From assembly GCA_956465555.1 (NCBI GenBank), contig OY101116.1:124001-188000 (forward strand): 64,000 nt of DNA, written 5' to 3'. The notes under the pieces were generated by a model. The model ran no database searches. It worked only from the letters and a program-made list of their open reading frames with translations, and was not told the origin of the DNA. Positions 9,849-20,348 of the stretch are shown here, one piece after another. A program made the position numbers and the translations under genes. This DNA comes from Nitzschia sp. pyKryTriq1 (Eukaryota > Bacillariophyta > Bacillariophyceae > Bacillariales > Bacillariaceae). Every line of letters begins with the position of its first letter. Positions within the stretch are counted from its first letter, which is position 1.

Positions 9849-12236
9849 CTATGGCGATGACGAGGAGAGAACTCGGCTGGCTTGAATGTTCGAACTCATT
9901 GTGCTGGAAGCAAGTGTAGTAGTACCATCTGTAGTGGTGCTGGTAGTACCGGGGGTAGTACGCACAACGGTGGGGATGGCTTTCTGAGGCACAGGTGGTG
10001 CCATCACCTCCTGCTGTTGCGAAACGCGGCTGGCATGGATCCCTATTGTTGTTGTTGTTGTTGTTGCCAAGAAACCACCTGAAGTAGTACCCTCCGTGGT
10101 GTTCACGGCTGGTGCTGCTGGAGGAGAGGACGCCTTGTTCTCGTTGTTCTTTCTTCTTCTGCCTTCTTCTTGATTCGTTGTTCGCTCCGCTTTCACGACG
10201 GATACGACGGAATGCTTCTTCTTCGGGGGGACCTGCTCGTGGAGGAGCTGGAGCCATTCGGAGGAATAGCTAAAGTTCAGACGGTCCTCTAGTTCATACA
10301 ATGTCTTCCACCATAGATGGGTCGCACTCGTCAACGCCATTGCCGTGTTGTTGGTCGTGTTGTTGTTGTTGTTGCTGCTGCTGCTGCGATATTGTTCCGG
10401 ATTCAAAGTCTGCCACGGCTTTCCACCAAGGTTGCCTTGTCCAATGAAATGGGCCATGTCCATATATGGTCCGGGTATAGTATCGCAAGCACCATCCACT
10501 GCCACCACTCGGCAAGGTTTGTACAAATGTCGAAACGGGCGTTCTACTGTGGCGTCGTCAAACGGGTTGCTGCTGCTGCTGTTGCTGTTGTTGATCTCGT
10601 CCACTCGTTCCAGAACAGATGTACCATTGGGGCCGGGTCCATAGTGTAGGATTTTGTCGGACAGTATCTGAGAGACGTTTCTCCGATAAAACCGAGTGTA
10701 GTGATAAAAGAGACCTTGATCTCCCCTCGCCGCATAAAAGCCCCAGTGGTCGAATGGCTGGGCGTTGGTGAGTGCGGGATTGTCTTTGGGTATCGGGACG
10801 CCCCATCCGTTTTGCTTATCAAATAAAACGCCCGCATCGAGAACTACCTTCTTGTGGACCAAACGCTTGGCTTCTTCGAATCCTTCCAAGCTGGGTTCCA
10901 ACATGAAAAATCCTCCAATCAATGGCACCTTTTTCGTGGCCAGAATGATATTGGGTTTCATGATACTATTAGTACTAATACCTTCGGCGGCAGCAGTAGC
11001 AGAAGCAGCAGCATCAGCATCAGCATCAGCATCACTGAATCGAAAGAGGTAATCCAGATTGGCCAGTGGAATAACATCACAATCCAAGTATAACACTCGA
11101 CGATACTCGGTAAGGCTCAACAGTTCTATCTTGTTCATTTGCACCGTCACAAAGTTCCTTTGAGTGTCGGGAACAATGGGTGTAAAGTATCGAATTTTGA
11201 CACCTAGCTCAGTCAGGAGCCGCTCATCCTCACTTGGAATGGTACTGTGGTCATAACCTCCTTCTCCTGCCATTGAGATCAAGACCACAATGTCGCTGGT
11301 CGAGCCGAGACGTCGAAAGAGTTCGGCGGCAACTAGAATATTCGCCATGTACGGCTTGTACGAACCCCTCTGCTGGTTCTTCTTCTTCTTCTTGCTGCTG
11401 GTGGTGCTGGTGTCATTAGTAGTACTAGCGCCTGCTGCTGCTGGATCGACTCGAAACATCATGAACACGTAGGCATACGGCGACGACGTCGACGACGAGG
11501 AGGAGGAGCGAGGAACAACGCGATGGGCGGCATGGATTGAAACAGTTCCACGACCACCACCAGCACCACCAGCAGCAGCAGCCGCGGTCTTGTGGTTGTT
11601 GTTCGTAACGGTAGTAATATTAGGGGTGCTGATCATCATGCTGGCCGAGGATGTTGTTTGAAGATCATGATGATGATGATGATGATGATGATCCGTGGTT
11701 GTTGTTGTTGTTGAAGAGGGGCGAACTCGGCTGGCATGAAGAATTTGCACCTTGTTCTTGTTCTTCTTTGTCGAGGTGTCCGCAGGAGCAGTAGCAGGAG
11801 CAGCACTAGTAGAAGTAGCACCAGTAGCAGTAGCTGTGCCGTGTGGATGCTGAGGATGCTGAGGATGCTGCTGCTGCTGATGATGCCAGCCAGCAAACAT
11901 GTCCATTTTCGCCAACCCTTGAATATCAAGAAGGGAAAATTGATAATTTCTCATCGACAGAACAATCACTGCGATAGTACCGAACGTTCGCACCAGCATC
12001 AGTAGGATGGGAACGAAGGAGAATGGTGACTTGTTGTTCTTGTTCTTGCTGCTGCTGCTGCCCTTGTTATTTCTTCTTCTACTGCTTTTAGCATGATCGT
12101 GCCCTCTTGTTGTTGTTGTTCTCTTGTTATTATTATTATTGCGAAGAACATCCTCCTCAACCCGAGGAGGAGATGAAGCCGGCGCGACGGCGGGGCAACA
12201 ACAAGAGGGTAGTTCTTCCTCCTCGTTTCTGCCCAT
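9849..12236 (-). CDS. GT8 (glycogenin-like) glycosyltransferase, type II membrane protein
   Basis: The protein has 795 residues. A basic, Asn-rich N-terminus precedes one membrane segment at about 75-95, so the catalytic part is lumenal. The GT8 core starts near residue 294 (YMANILVAAELFRRLG) and contains the metal and sugar-nucleotide DxD motif D385-C-D (LYLDCDVIPLANLDYLF). Later come an acceptor-side block (PLIGGFFML) and HYGPGPNG, in the place of the second metal-binding motif of the family. GT8 enzymes transfer Glc, GlcA, Gal or related sugars from UDP-sugars; the exact sugar cannot be read. Long His, Thr, Ser and Gln runs flank the core. A short motif (HASRV or a variant) recurs four times in these linkers. 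Confidence 0.85.
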   Translation of the reverse strand: MGRNEEEELPSCCCPAVAPASSPPRVEEDVLRNNNNNKRTTTTRGHDHAKSSRRRNNKGSSSSKNKNNKSPFSFVPILLMLVRTFGTIAVIVLSMRNYQFSLLDIQGLAKMDMFAGWHHQQQQHPQHPQHPHGTATATGATSTSAAPATAPADTSTKKNKNKVQILHASRVRPSSTTTTTTDHHHHHHHHDLQTTSSASMMISTPNITTVTNNNHKTAAAAAGGAGGGRGTVSIHAAHRVVPRSSSSSSTSSPYAYVFMMFRVDPAAAGASTTNDTSTTSSKKKKKNQQRGSYKPYMANILVAAELFRRLGSTSDIVVLISMAGEGGYDHSTIPSEDERLLTELGVKIRYFTPIVPDTQRNFVTVQMNKIELLSLTEYRRVLYLDCDVIPLANLDYLFRFSDADADADAAASATAAAEGISTNSIMKPNIILATKKVPLIGGFFMLEPSLEGFEEAKRLVHKKVVLDAGVLFDKQNGWGVPIPKDNPALTNAQPFDHWGFYAARGDQGLFYHYTRFYRRNVSQILSDKILHYGPGPNGTSVLERVDEINNSNSSSSNPFDDATVERPFRHLYKPCRVVAVDGACDTIPGPYMDMAHFIGQGNLGGKPWQTLNPEQYRSSSSNNNNNTTNNTAMALTSATHLWWKTLYELEDRLNFSYSSEWLQLLHEQVPPKKKHSVVSVVKAERTTNQEEGRRRKNNENKASSPPAAPAVNTTEGTTSGGFLATTTTTTIGIHASRVSQQQEVMAPPVPQKAIPTVVRTTPGTTSTTTDGTTTLASSTMSSNIQASRVLSSSSP

Positions 12237-13850
12237 GATGATGATGATGATGCTGGTTCTGATTCTGATGATGATTCAAAAAGACACCACCGGGAACAGC
12301 AGCGCAACGCTCTCTTTTGCTGATGCTGCAACTCTAGTAGTAGTAGATTGCTGCTGCTGATAGCGCGTTGAGATAAACAAACGTTTGCGGTATGATGATG
12401 ATGATGATGATGTAGTCGCCTCTGTCTGTCTGGTGCTGCTAGCTATTAGTATCAGTTGCCGGAAGAAGAAGAAGAAGGGCGAGGAGGAGACAACAAGCCT
12501 TTCCTACTACTGAGAGAGTAGATATGTGAGGAGAGATGATGCGAGCGAGAACAAGCGAGAGAGAAGAGAGAGAGAGAGAGAGGAGATAACATGCATTTAT
12601 TCTGTGCCTCTATTATTGCCTACAGGTACGATATCGCCTCATATCATGCTTGTATTCGGAACAGGCAGAACTATTGGTTCTCAAAAGCACGGTACCAGGT
12701 AGTCGTACTCGTTCTACGGGACTGTTATTTATGTTTCGCGGTCGATGCATTCTCAATTATTATTTTGTTGTTTTTGATCGTGAAATCCCACAGTAGTCTC
12801 TAGAGAGTATCTAGTAATACCGGTAGCCCTAATACGACAAACCAACAACCGGTTTCGGGCACTATTACCGCGAGACATTTTTCCCGGCGTTAGTTGTTGT
12901 TTCTCTCTTCATGCATAAATAAATAAAATCCCTTTTCTACTGTACCGCGCGGTAGAAACCGGTTTCGTGATTGAAGCTTGATTATGTGCTGCCGCTAGCT
13001 ATCTCTAGTAGCTGCGCACGGTTCGCGACGGTATTGTACTTATGTTTTGAGATGGGGATCTTCTACTCTACTAGCTAGTAGTAGAGTAGAGACGGTAGGG
13101 TAGTCTGGCGTCCGGTGAGATGGGAATACTGCACACTGTACCTGGTACCGTACTTGTCTACCGGTAGAGGGGGATGTGAGATGGTGATTTTTCCCGTTCG
13201 TAGCCTGCAGTACATATTCTACGGCGTTGAGATGAACTTAACAGTGACGTCACTTCTTTCGTGTCCTCTATGCCTGAGATGGTGTTTTTTCCCGCACCCT
13301 TGGACAGTGACGTCACTACTTTCATGTCCTACCGTACCGGTACCTACGGTGTACAGTGTGCATGCCTGACGAAAGAAGTGACGTCACGAAGGAGAAGGTT
13401 TGTCGATCGACATTGTTATACCGGTACCGGTATGGTTGGTCGGTGTCAGGTGTCAAGTGTCAGCTATTTGATGCAAATCATATGCCCCAAAATGCCCGCC
13501 TGGCCGTTATTGCATCGGTATAACGCCACAACCAGAAGCGTGCAACGCCAAACTGCCGTAAAAATCGAAGGCAGTTAGATATGGATATAGTCTGCTCTCT
13601 CTAGTAGAGAGTAGCAGTAGCCGCCCAAAGATACGTACGGTTCAGTTTTGAGAACCCTTTATGATTAAAAGATCCTTCGCCTCAACCAAACAAGAGTAGA
13701 GAACCAACAACTTTTGAATGCGTCGGTCGTCAGTCATCATCACACAATATTGGAATCATCAATCCGACATTTGTTGTGTGACATCTTCAGTACTCACCAG
13801 TCCCTTTTAAAACCTTTCAACCATTTTGAACTTCTTCTTCAAACACCATC
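12237..13850. other. 1.6-kb spacer with element copy 3 and a TGACGTCA cluster
   Basis: The GT8 side carries TGA and GAA tracts and a GA tract near 12558-12582. The middle has no reading frame that looks like protein. Element copy 3 and three TGACGTCA palindromes lie at 13190-13390. The last 150 bp is the asnA leader, with a favourable start context (CACCATCATGG). Confidence 0.6.
13190..13390 (-). repeat. Dispersed element, copy 3, with three TGACGTCA palindromes
   Basis: The 22-base core lies inverted at 13204-13225, followed on the + strand by the complement of TAAGTTCATCTC. TGACGTCA palindromes sit at 13245-13252, 13308-13315 and 13379-13386. Stretches near 13253-13275 resemble 32325-32350 in copy 4. 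Confidence 0.75.
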
Positions 13851-15213
13851 ATGGCGACTACTTTCAACCCTGACGAGCCCCTCGGCGGTCTCCCTCCCAA
13901 GGAACTCTTGGAAAAGGGCTACCAGCCCACCATTCCCAATCTGTTGGAAAAGGAAGAGGCTCTGCTTTACATCAAGACAGCCTTTGAGGCCAAACTCAAG
14001 GCCAACGTGAACCTTCAACGCGTCTCGGCCCCTTTGTTTTTGACCAAACGAAGTGGCTTCAACGACAACTTGAACGGAGTCGAACGCCCGGCCACCTTTG
14101 CGCCTCGCGATTTCCCAGACGTCAAGTTGGAAGTTCCCTTTTCGCTGGCCAAGTGGAAGCGCTGGGCGTTGCACTACTACGGCGTTAAACCCGGCGCTGG
14201 AATTGTCACCGACTTTCGTGGTCTTCGTTGCGATGACGACGTTGACTTTACTCACTCACTGTAAGTTATTGTTCATTTTGTTGTTGTTGTTGTTGTTGTT
14301 GTTGTTCTTGGCTTCTATGATATTTATTTGACCAGACAAGTCATCACCACGCGATGAACTACGCACTCACCAATGGTCGTTCTTTCGTCTTCAACTGCTG
14401 TTATTTGTTCTTATTTTACTATACTACTACTACAGTTACGTTGATCAGTGGGATTGGGAAAAGGTCATTACTCAAGAGGACCGCAACGTCGATACTCTTC
14501 AGTCGACGGTCCGTAATATTTACAAGGCCGTCTACGAGACTCATCAAGAAGTATCTGGCAAATTCGGCATGACCCCCTTTCTTCCCGAGCAAATTACCTT
14601 TTTGTCGTCGGACGATTTGGTCAAGAAGTACCCCAACGCAACTCCCAAGGAACGTGAGAATATTATCTGCAAGGAGCATGGAGCCGTCTTTCTCATGGGT
14701 ATTGGTGGCTGGAAGGAGAATGGGGAACTCCGTCATGACGGACGTGCTCCCGATTATGATGACTGGACGACTCCCCGTCCCGACGGAGGAACCGGTGTCA
14801 ATGGCGATTTGCTCGTCTGGAATCCCTTATTCGAGTCCAGCTTTGAGCTTTCGTCCATGGGAATCCGTGTGAATCCCGAAATCTTGTTGAAACAACTGGA
14901 TTTGTGCAAGTGCCCGGAACGCAAAGACTTTACTTGGCATCGTCTCTTGTTGGATGGAACTCTTCCCCAAACCATTGGCGGAGGAATCGGTCAGAGCCGT
15001 GTCTGCCAATTCTTGTTGCAGTGCGCTCATATTGGGGAAGTCCAACATGGATGGTACAATCCTGCCGAAGTGGAGGAATTGAAGAAGCACAACATTCGTT
15101 TGTTGGGTTTGGGAGAATTCAACGAAGATCCCATGGCCGCCTCTCTTCATCCCGGCGTCAAGTTGCAAGAATACGCTCCCGCACATGTCCGCCCTGAATT
15201 GACTGGCGCATAA
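13851..15213 (+). CDS. asnA: Aspartate-ammonia ligase (asparagine synthetase A)
   Basis: Exons 13851-14260 and 14436-15213, with a 175-bp intron (GTAAGT...ACAG), give 395 residues. AsnA makes asparagine from aspartate, ammonia and ATP with a class II tRNA-synthetase-like fold. Family blocks are plain: SLAKWKRWAL, YVDQWDWEKV (the intron falls just before it), APFLPEQI-like TPFLPEQI, GAVFLMGIGG, APDYDDW, NGDLLVWNP, ELSSMGIRV and the ATP-site QTIGGGIGQSR. Bacterial AsnA has about 330 residues; the extra length is mostly at the N-terminus and the end. There is no targeting peptide, so it is probably cytosolic. The type is mainly bacterial, but the intron shows that this copy is nuclear. It uses free ammonia, in line with the transporter and aspartase elsewhere in the window. 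Confidence 0.95.
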
Positions 15214-15917
15214 TAATTATTATTATTATTATTATTATTGAAGACGAGGAGTCGCGTAATATAACTGGTGATTTAGTATAGTATACACGCTCAATGACGA
15301 ATGACTTCTAGTAGAACTAGCAAAAAATAAAATAATAATAAGCTGCTGGATCTATCGTATCTTTTTGCTACCGACGGTCGTCGTCCGGCGCGCGCAGCTG
15401 TGCTTGGGCCAATCCAAACCAACCAAATAAGCTCGAGGTCTGATAGATGACAAAATAAGCCTCCTTATTTATTATTATTTTTTGAAAATTCCTCCTGCGA
15501 GCTCCTGATCCGTCCGTGCGTCTACAGTATGCAGCCGGCGGCGCGCGCGGCGCGGCGGCGGCGAGATACCGCGGTACAGTATTAGATAGATTTGAAGATG
15601 AAGAAAGGAAGCAACGTCGCTTTCCTCCAATCAAGAGAGCAGAGACGATGAGCTTGCTTCTTCAACAGTCACATCATCATCAACATCATCATCGCAGCAT
15701 CTGCTACTGCATGCTGGAAAGACAGAAACTGCAGCATCTTGCAACTAACATACAGAAAGACTGACCGACTGACTCCCGCCCGGCTGTACCGAGTGAATAA
15801 TAAGGAAGGAAGTTTCAGCAAGATAAGAGTCAGATATTAGTACGGTGCGGACAGCAGAGGATCAATCAATCGGAAAAAGTGCATAAAAAACAATTCAAGA
15901 AACCACAACACAAGAAA
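15214..15917. other. Spacer between asnA and the CDF gene
   Basis: An ATT tract directly follows the asnA stop. A CG-rich patch with GCGGCGGCG lies at about 15537-15565. The small frames here are not protein-like. Confidence 0.5.
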
Positions 15918-18515
15918 ATGACAGGTCCAGGTCTTGGAAACAACAACATGTTCTTGTTGTTGGTGGTGGTGCTGGCAGTGATGTTGCTCTGCAGCAGTTT
16001 TTCCAGCTGCCAAGCATTTCATCATCATCACCTTCACAAGAGATCATCGCCTGTCGTACCGGTATTTCCAGGACAAGCAAAAGTACAAGTACAAGTACGG
16101 CCGATGAACAAGTTTGCTCCTACATCAGGCATTACCGGTACAAGTAGTAGTAGCAGCAGCAGCAGGAGGTTCTCATCATGGTCTCCCAGCAAGACGCCAA
16201 CATCCACATCTCTCTTGATGGTCGTCGTCGCCCCAGTCTTTCACATGGGCCATTCGCATGCTCACCACGATCATCACAATGCAGAAGAAAACGACGATGA
16301 TGACCATTTCTTAAAAGGTTTGTCTCCTGCTCAAAAAGCCCAAGCCCTGCGTCGTCGACGCCGTCGCCGTGTCGCATTGTGGCTCTTTTGTGCCTTGGCG
16401 ACATTGGGTCCTAAACTATCCTTGGCGCACAAACGAGGAGGTGCTGCTGCTGCTGTTGCTGGCACTGCAGCTGGCACTGGTGCCGGTTTGGTTGCAAGAT
16501 TCGCCAGTTTGACCCAAGGCGACTGGTTGACCTTTGCGGTCAGTATTTTGGCCATTTCCTCGGCCGATAAGATTCGACGCAATCTCTTGCAGTACCTTCA
16601 AAAGTTACGAGGATTAGGCAATGCCATTGTCAAACATTCCATGACGAATGATTCTCCTACGGGTAGAAAAGCAAACACCATTTCCTTCCTGGCATCGGCT
16701 CAACAACAACAACAACAAAAGCAGCAACAACAGCAAGGTTCATCGGCGGATGCAAACAGCAGTATGATGATGATGCCTGATACTTCCGATGCCGATCGTG
16801 TGACTTGGATTGGAGTTGTCATTAATATTATCTTGAGTGTGGGCAAGTTGACCGTCGGGATTTCTCAACATTCCAGTGTCTTGATTGCCGATGCCGGGCA
16901 TTCCTTGAGCGATCTCATTTCCGACTTTATTACTTTGTGGAGTGTTCGGATTGCCCGATTGCCACCGGACGAAGATCATCCCTATGGACATACCAAATTT
17001 GAAGCGATTGGAAGTCTCTTTCTCAGTCTCACCTTGTTGGCCACGGGTTTGTCCGTCGGAGCCATGGCGCACCGACAACTCATGCCGTTTTTGAATCACG
17101 CGGCAACGGCTGGTGGTGGAAATGCTGCTGCTGCTGCTGCTGCTGTGACGGTTCCAGGTCCATTGGCTCTTGCCATGGCCGGTATTTCGATTGCATCCAA
17201 AGAATGGTTGTATCGTATTACGAGACGTGTTGGAGAAAAGTTGAATTCTCCCGTCGTCGTGGCCAATGCATGGCATCATCGTTCCGATGCCTACTCGAGC
17301 GTTCTGGCCTTACTGTCCATTGCATGGGCCATGGCCGGATTTGCGGCGGCCGATGCCGCCGCAGGATTGCTAGTGGCGGGTATGATTGGATTGACGGGCT
17401 TTGATATTTTAGTCCAAAGCATTCAGCAATTGTCCGATTCGGCCGATCTGGGTCTGCAAGAAGATTTAAATATCGTCGTTCAGCAGTGGGTCGATCGGGA
17501 TCCGGATGTCGTCAAAATCACCCTGGCCCGAGCCCGGCAGGTCGGATCGTCGGCCTTTTGCGATGTCACGGTCGAAACCTCTCCCGAACTCTCCACCTCC
17601 GCCACACGAGCCGTCGAAGAACGTCTCCAACGATATCTGGTCCCGGCCCTTTCGGACCGGACCGGATATTGGATGACCGCCACGGTGCATGCCAAACCAC
17701 CTCCGCTGATCGCCTGTCCTCTTTTGGAAGCAACAACAACAACGAACATAAACAACAACAACAATAGTGCTGCTGCTGCTGCATCGAGTGCAGCAACTGC
17801 TACAGCTGCGGTGGAAGGTGCTGCCTCTACTTCATTGGAATCATCGTCTTCGTCTTTTGACGACGACAGTGATACTGCAACTCTTCCTCCTACTTCTCTC
17901 GACGCCGCCGCCGCCGCCGCCATGGAAGAACCTTTTCTTCCAACTCCTCCCTTCGAACTGTCCTCGAGTCACGTCGAATTTATGGTCCGACAGCAAGCTC
18001 TCTTGTTGAATCATTCACCGCCGTCCTCCTCTTCCAGCGGCAGCAGCAGCAGCAGCAACAACGAACAACAATCAAGTAATAAAAAGAAGAATGCTCAATA
18101 TCAAGTGGATGGAGTGACTGTTCACTATCAATCACCCCAAAGTGTCAGCGTCGATGTGACGATTAGCAGTCATCAGCAAAATTATGATGATGACGACGAT
18201 GATGATGAAAATCCAGCGTCAGCGGCGGTATCCTTGCCAGAACTGCAGGGGGCAGCCCAAAGGTTGCAAACAGCCTTGCAAGAACAAGTGACTGAAATTC
18301 AATCGGCTCGTATATATTTGGACTTGCTGGCAACAACAACATCAACAAAAACATCAACAACCACGAGCAGCAGCAGCAGCAGCAGCAGCAACAAACCCAA
18401 GACTACTGCTACTAGTCGCCTGCCTACCACCAGCAGTAGCACCTCGACCAGTAGCAGTCTTTGGAACGGCAGCACTACTACCAACACGACCGCTGCTGCC
18501 ACCAAGGCGCCCTAG
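15918..18515 (+). CDS. Cation diffusion facilitator (CDF/MTP) metal transporter, plastid-targeted
   Basis: The start at 15918 (865 residues) is preferred over 15879: it has AAA before the ATG and puts a signal peptide first. The signal core (about residues 11-28) ends in C-Q-A-F (A33-F34), the Ala-Phe motif that marks plastid import through the ER in diatoms. A His-rich segment follows. CDF features are the metal-site motif in DAGHSLSD, the GHTKFEAIGS block, the second metal site HHRSD (NAWHHRSDAYSS), about six membrane spans and a soluble dimer-type domain (DVVKITLARARQVGS). CDF proteins export divalent metals (Zn, Mn, Fe) by proton antiport. The tail holds long Ala, Ser, Asn and Asp runs. 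It probably sits in a plastid envelope membrane; the metal is not known. Confidence 0.88.
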   Translation: MTGPGLGNNNMFLLLVVVLAVMLLCSSFSSCQAFHHHHLHKRSSPVVPVFPGQAKVQVQVRPMNKFAPTSGITGTSSSSSSSRRFSSWSPSKTPTSTSLLMVVVAPVFHMGHSHAHHDHHNAEENDDDDHFLKGLSPAQKAQALRRRRRRRVALWLFCALATLGPKLSLAHKRGGAAAAVAGTAAGTGAGLVARFASLTQGDWLTFAVSILAISSADKIRRNLLQYLQKLRGLGNAIVKHSMTNDSPTGRKANTISFLASAQQQQQQKQQQQQGSSADANSSMMMMPDTSDADRVTWIGVVINIILSVGKLTVGISQHSSVLIADAGHSLSDLISDFITLWSVRIARLPPDEDHPYGHTKFEAIGSLFLSLTLLATGLSVGAMAHRQLMPFLNHAATAGGGNAAAAAAAVTVPGPLALAMAGISIASKEWLYRITRRVGEKLNSPVVVANAWHHRSDAYSSVLALLSIAWAMAGFAAADAAAGLLVAGMIGLTGFDILVQSIQQLSDSADLGLQEDLNIVVQQWVDRDPDVVKITLARARQVGSSAFCDVTVETSPELSTSATRAVEERLQRYLVPALSDRTGYWMTATVHAKPPPLIACPLLEATTTTNINNNNNSAAAAASSAATATAAVEGAASTSLESSSSSFDDDSDTATLPPTSLDAAAAAAMEEPFLPTPPFELSSSHVEFMVRQQALLLNHSPPSSSSSGSSSSSNNEQQSSNKKKNAQYQVDGVTVHYQSPQSVSVDVTISSHQQNYDDDDDDDENPASAAVSLPELQGAAQRLQTALQEQVTEIQSARIYLDLLATTTSTKTSTTTSSSSSSSSNKPKTTATSRLPTTSSSTSTSSSLWNGSTTTNTTAAATKAP

Positions 18516-18608
18516 TTAACAAATACAATTATCACACACTACTACTACTAATACTACTTACTGCTTTTAGGTAGTCAGGGTAAGCGCGGCTTTTACTATT
18601 ATCACTCT

Positions 18609-20348
18609 CTACATTAGATTTCGAACCATATGATAGAGAACACCAGCCTTTCGTGTTTCGGAATCTTCATTCTTCATTCGTTTCATTGGACGAGGAGACG
18701 TGCTGGCGTCACAGAAAAGACTGTCGTCTTCCTCGTCACTGATGCTCCTTGGGTCCTCGCCGTCCTCCTCGTCCAAGGACATGTCGTCGTCGGGTTCTTG
18801 ATTCGCTGTTGACAAAGACAAGTCTACGACTGGCAACGATGAAGTGGTAGTAGAAGTACTAGAGGATAACCATCCTCCCCCTTCAATCATATTGGGCATG
18901 TCCAGATTCTGGACTTTGCACAAGACCAAAGGCCACAAGGCTACGGGGGCTTGATCCTTGGAACGCAAGAAGCGTCGGCCTCCTCGATTGGCATCGCAAA
19001 GGAAGATGGCTCGATTTGCCTCTTCTTTGTAACGTTGCTGGTCGTTCTTGCTCTTGCCATCGTTTGCAGTACTAGTAGCAGTACTACTACTACTACTACT
19101 ACTATTCGCTGGAAGCATGAGTTCTTCTAGATCCGTGTTGCGCTGCAAAGAAGCGACGAAATGAAAGAGCCCGACCGAATCAAATTGTTGATCTCCCGCG
19201 AGGTCCAAAGACTTTAATCCCTTCATTTGTCTCATTCGGTTGGCGAAACGAGACAAGCCTTGATTGTCAATACCACATCCGTACAAGATAAGTTTCGACA
19301 GACTGTTGTTGCGTCGTAGACCATTCGCCAAGGTCAACATGGCGGTATCATTCAAGCGAGACCATGCCAGGTGAAGGATCTGAAGAGTCTTGTTTTCCAT
19401 CAGGGCTCCCGATAAGGCTTGAATACTAGCCGAATCAAAGGTATTGCTGGATAGCTGGAGGCATCGTAGCCGCGACGATGACGACTCGAGACCTGGCACC
19501 AACTGGGCAAGGTCCATACATCCACTCTCTAGCTTTTGACCCGAAAGATCCAAGACTAACAAGGAACTTCCTTCCATGAGTAGTGAAGAGAGCGCTTGGA
19601 GGCCCAGATAGTGACATCGGTTCCCGTCCAGGCTCAACTCGAGAAGTGATGATCCTCCCTTGTTGTTGCTGCTATCTTCGCTGTTTTTCAGTGCAACGAT
19701 CAAGTCGTGACATTGTTCATCTTCAAGACGGCAATTGGAAAAGCTCAAATGTTGAAGTGATTTCATTTGTGGAAGTGCCCCTGCAAGAACCATATGGGTG
19801 GCGTCATTCTCGTCCAACCGACAGTTGATGAACGATAGTTCGACGATACTCTTGTTTCTGGGAAGCCCGGAACATAGCATATCCATGAGGGAATGATCTA
19901 TTCTCACATCGTTCAAACTCAAAGTCAAGAGCGAAGAAGATTGAAATGCCAACCCCACCGATAATGCTACCAGCGAAGCTCGTGCCGTGTTGCGAGTCGG
20001 TGAGAAAATGAAGCGACGGACATTCGATGCTGTGATGGCCTCGACAATCCGATGCACCATCTTTCCTCGGCATTGAGTGAGTTTGATGGTGTTCCATCGT
20101 CGAGAATCAAAATGAAGAAGATCCATCAAGAGTAGAGCAACTTCGTCATTACTTTCAGCAGCCGGCGTCCCCATACCTTGTTGCTGATGATGATGATGAT
20201 GATGATCGTAACCAAAGTCATATTCCACGATGTGGATCGAGTTGACAGAGGGCTCTTCTTGGACCTTTCGAAGATGATCGAGAACCAGCGCCCGTGGCAT
20301 TCCGCCCGTAAGGAAGAGCGTCTTGCTGACCATGATGCTTCCTTTCAA
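18609..20348 (-). CDS. Leucine-rich repeat protein, ribonuclease-inhibitor type
   Basis: The protein has 579 residues and no signal or membrane segment. From about residue 130 to 400 it holds roughly ten repeats of 26-29 residues in the RNI pattern (LxxLxLSxN...ALSGAL), typical of binding scaffolds. Next comes an NRGGRRFLR...ALWPLVL segment, which I associate with LRR proteins of diatoms, and a very acidic tail (about 510-560) with a basic patch PMKRMK that may be a nuclear signal. The partner is unknown. Its 3' end lies 93 bp from the CDF gene, tail to tail. Confidence 0.78.
   Translation of the reverse strand: MKGSIMVSKTLFLTGGMPRALVLDHLRKVQEEPSVNSIHIVEYDFGYDHHHHHHQQQGMGTPAAESNDEVALLLMDLLHFDSRRWNTIKLTQCRGKMVHRIVEAITASNVRRFIFSPTRNTARASLVALSVGLAFQSSSLLTLSLNDVRIDHSLMDMLCSGLPRNKSIVELSFINCRLDENDATHMVLAGALPQMKSLQHLSFSNCRLEDEQCHDLIVALKNSEDSSNNKGGSSLLELSLDGNRCHYLGLQALSSLLMEGSSLLVLDLSGQKLESGCMDLAQLVPGLESSSSRLRCLQLSSNTFDSASIQALSGALMENKTLQILHLAWSRLNDTAMLTLANGLRRNNSLSKLILYGCGIDNQGLSRFANRMRQMKGLKSLDLAGDQQFDSVGLFHFVASLQRNTDLEELMLPANSSSSSSSTATSTANDGKSKNDQQRYKEEANRAIFLCDANRGGRRFLRSKDQAPVALWPLVLCKVQNLDMPNMIEGGGWLSSSTSTTTSSLPVVDLSLSTANQEPDDDMSLDEEDGEDPRSISDEEDDSLFCDASTSPRPMKRMKNEDSETRKAGVLYHMVRNLM

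Noticed and set aside
13115-13578. Two overlapping frames of 84 and 105 codons
   Set aside because: They run through dispersed element copy 3, and no family is seen.
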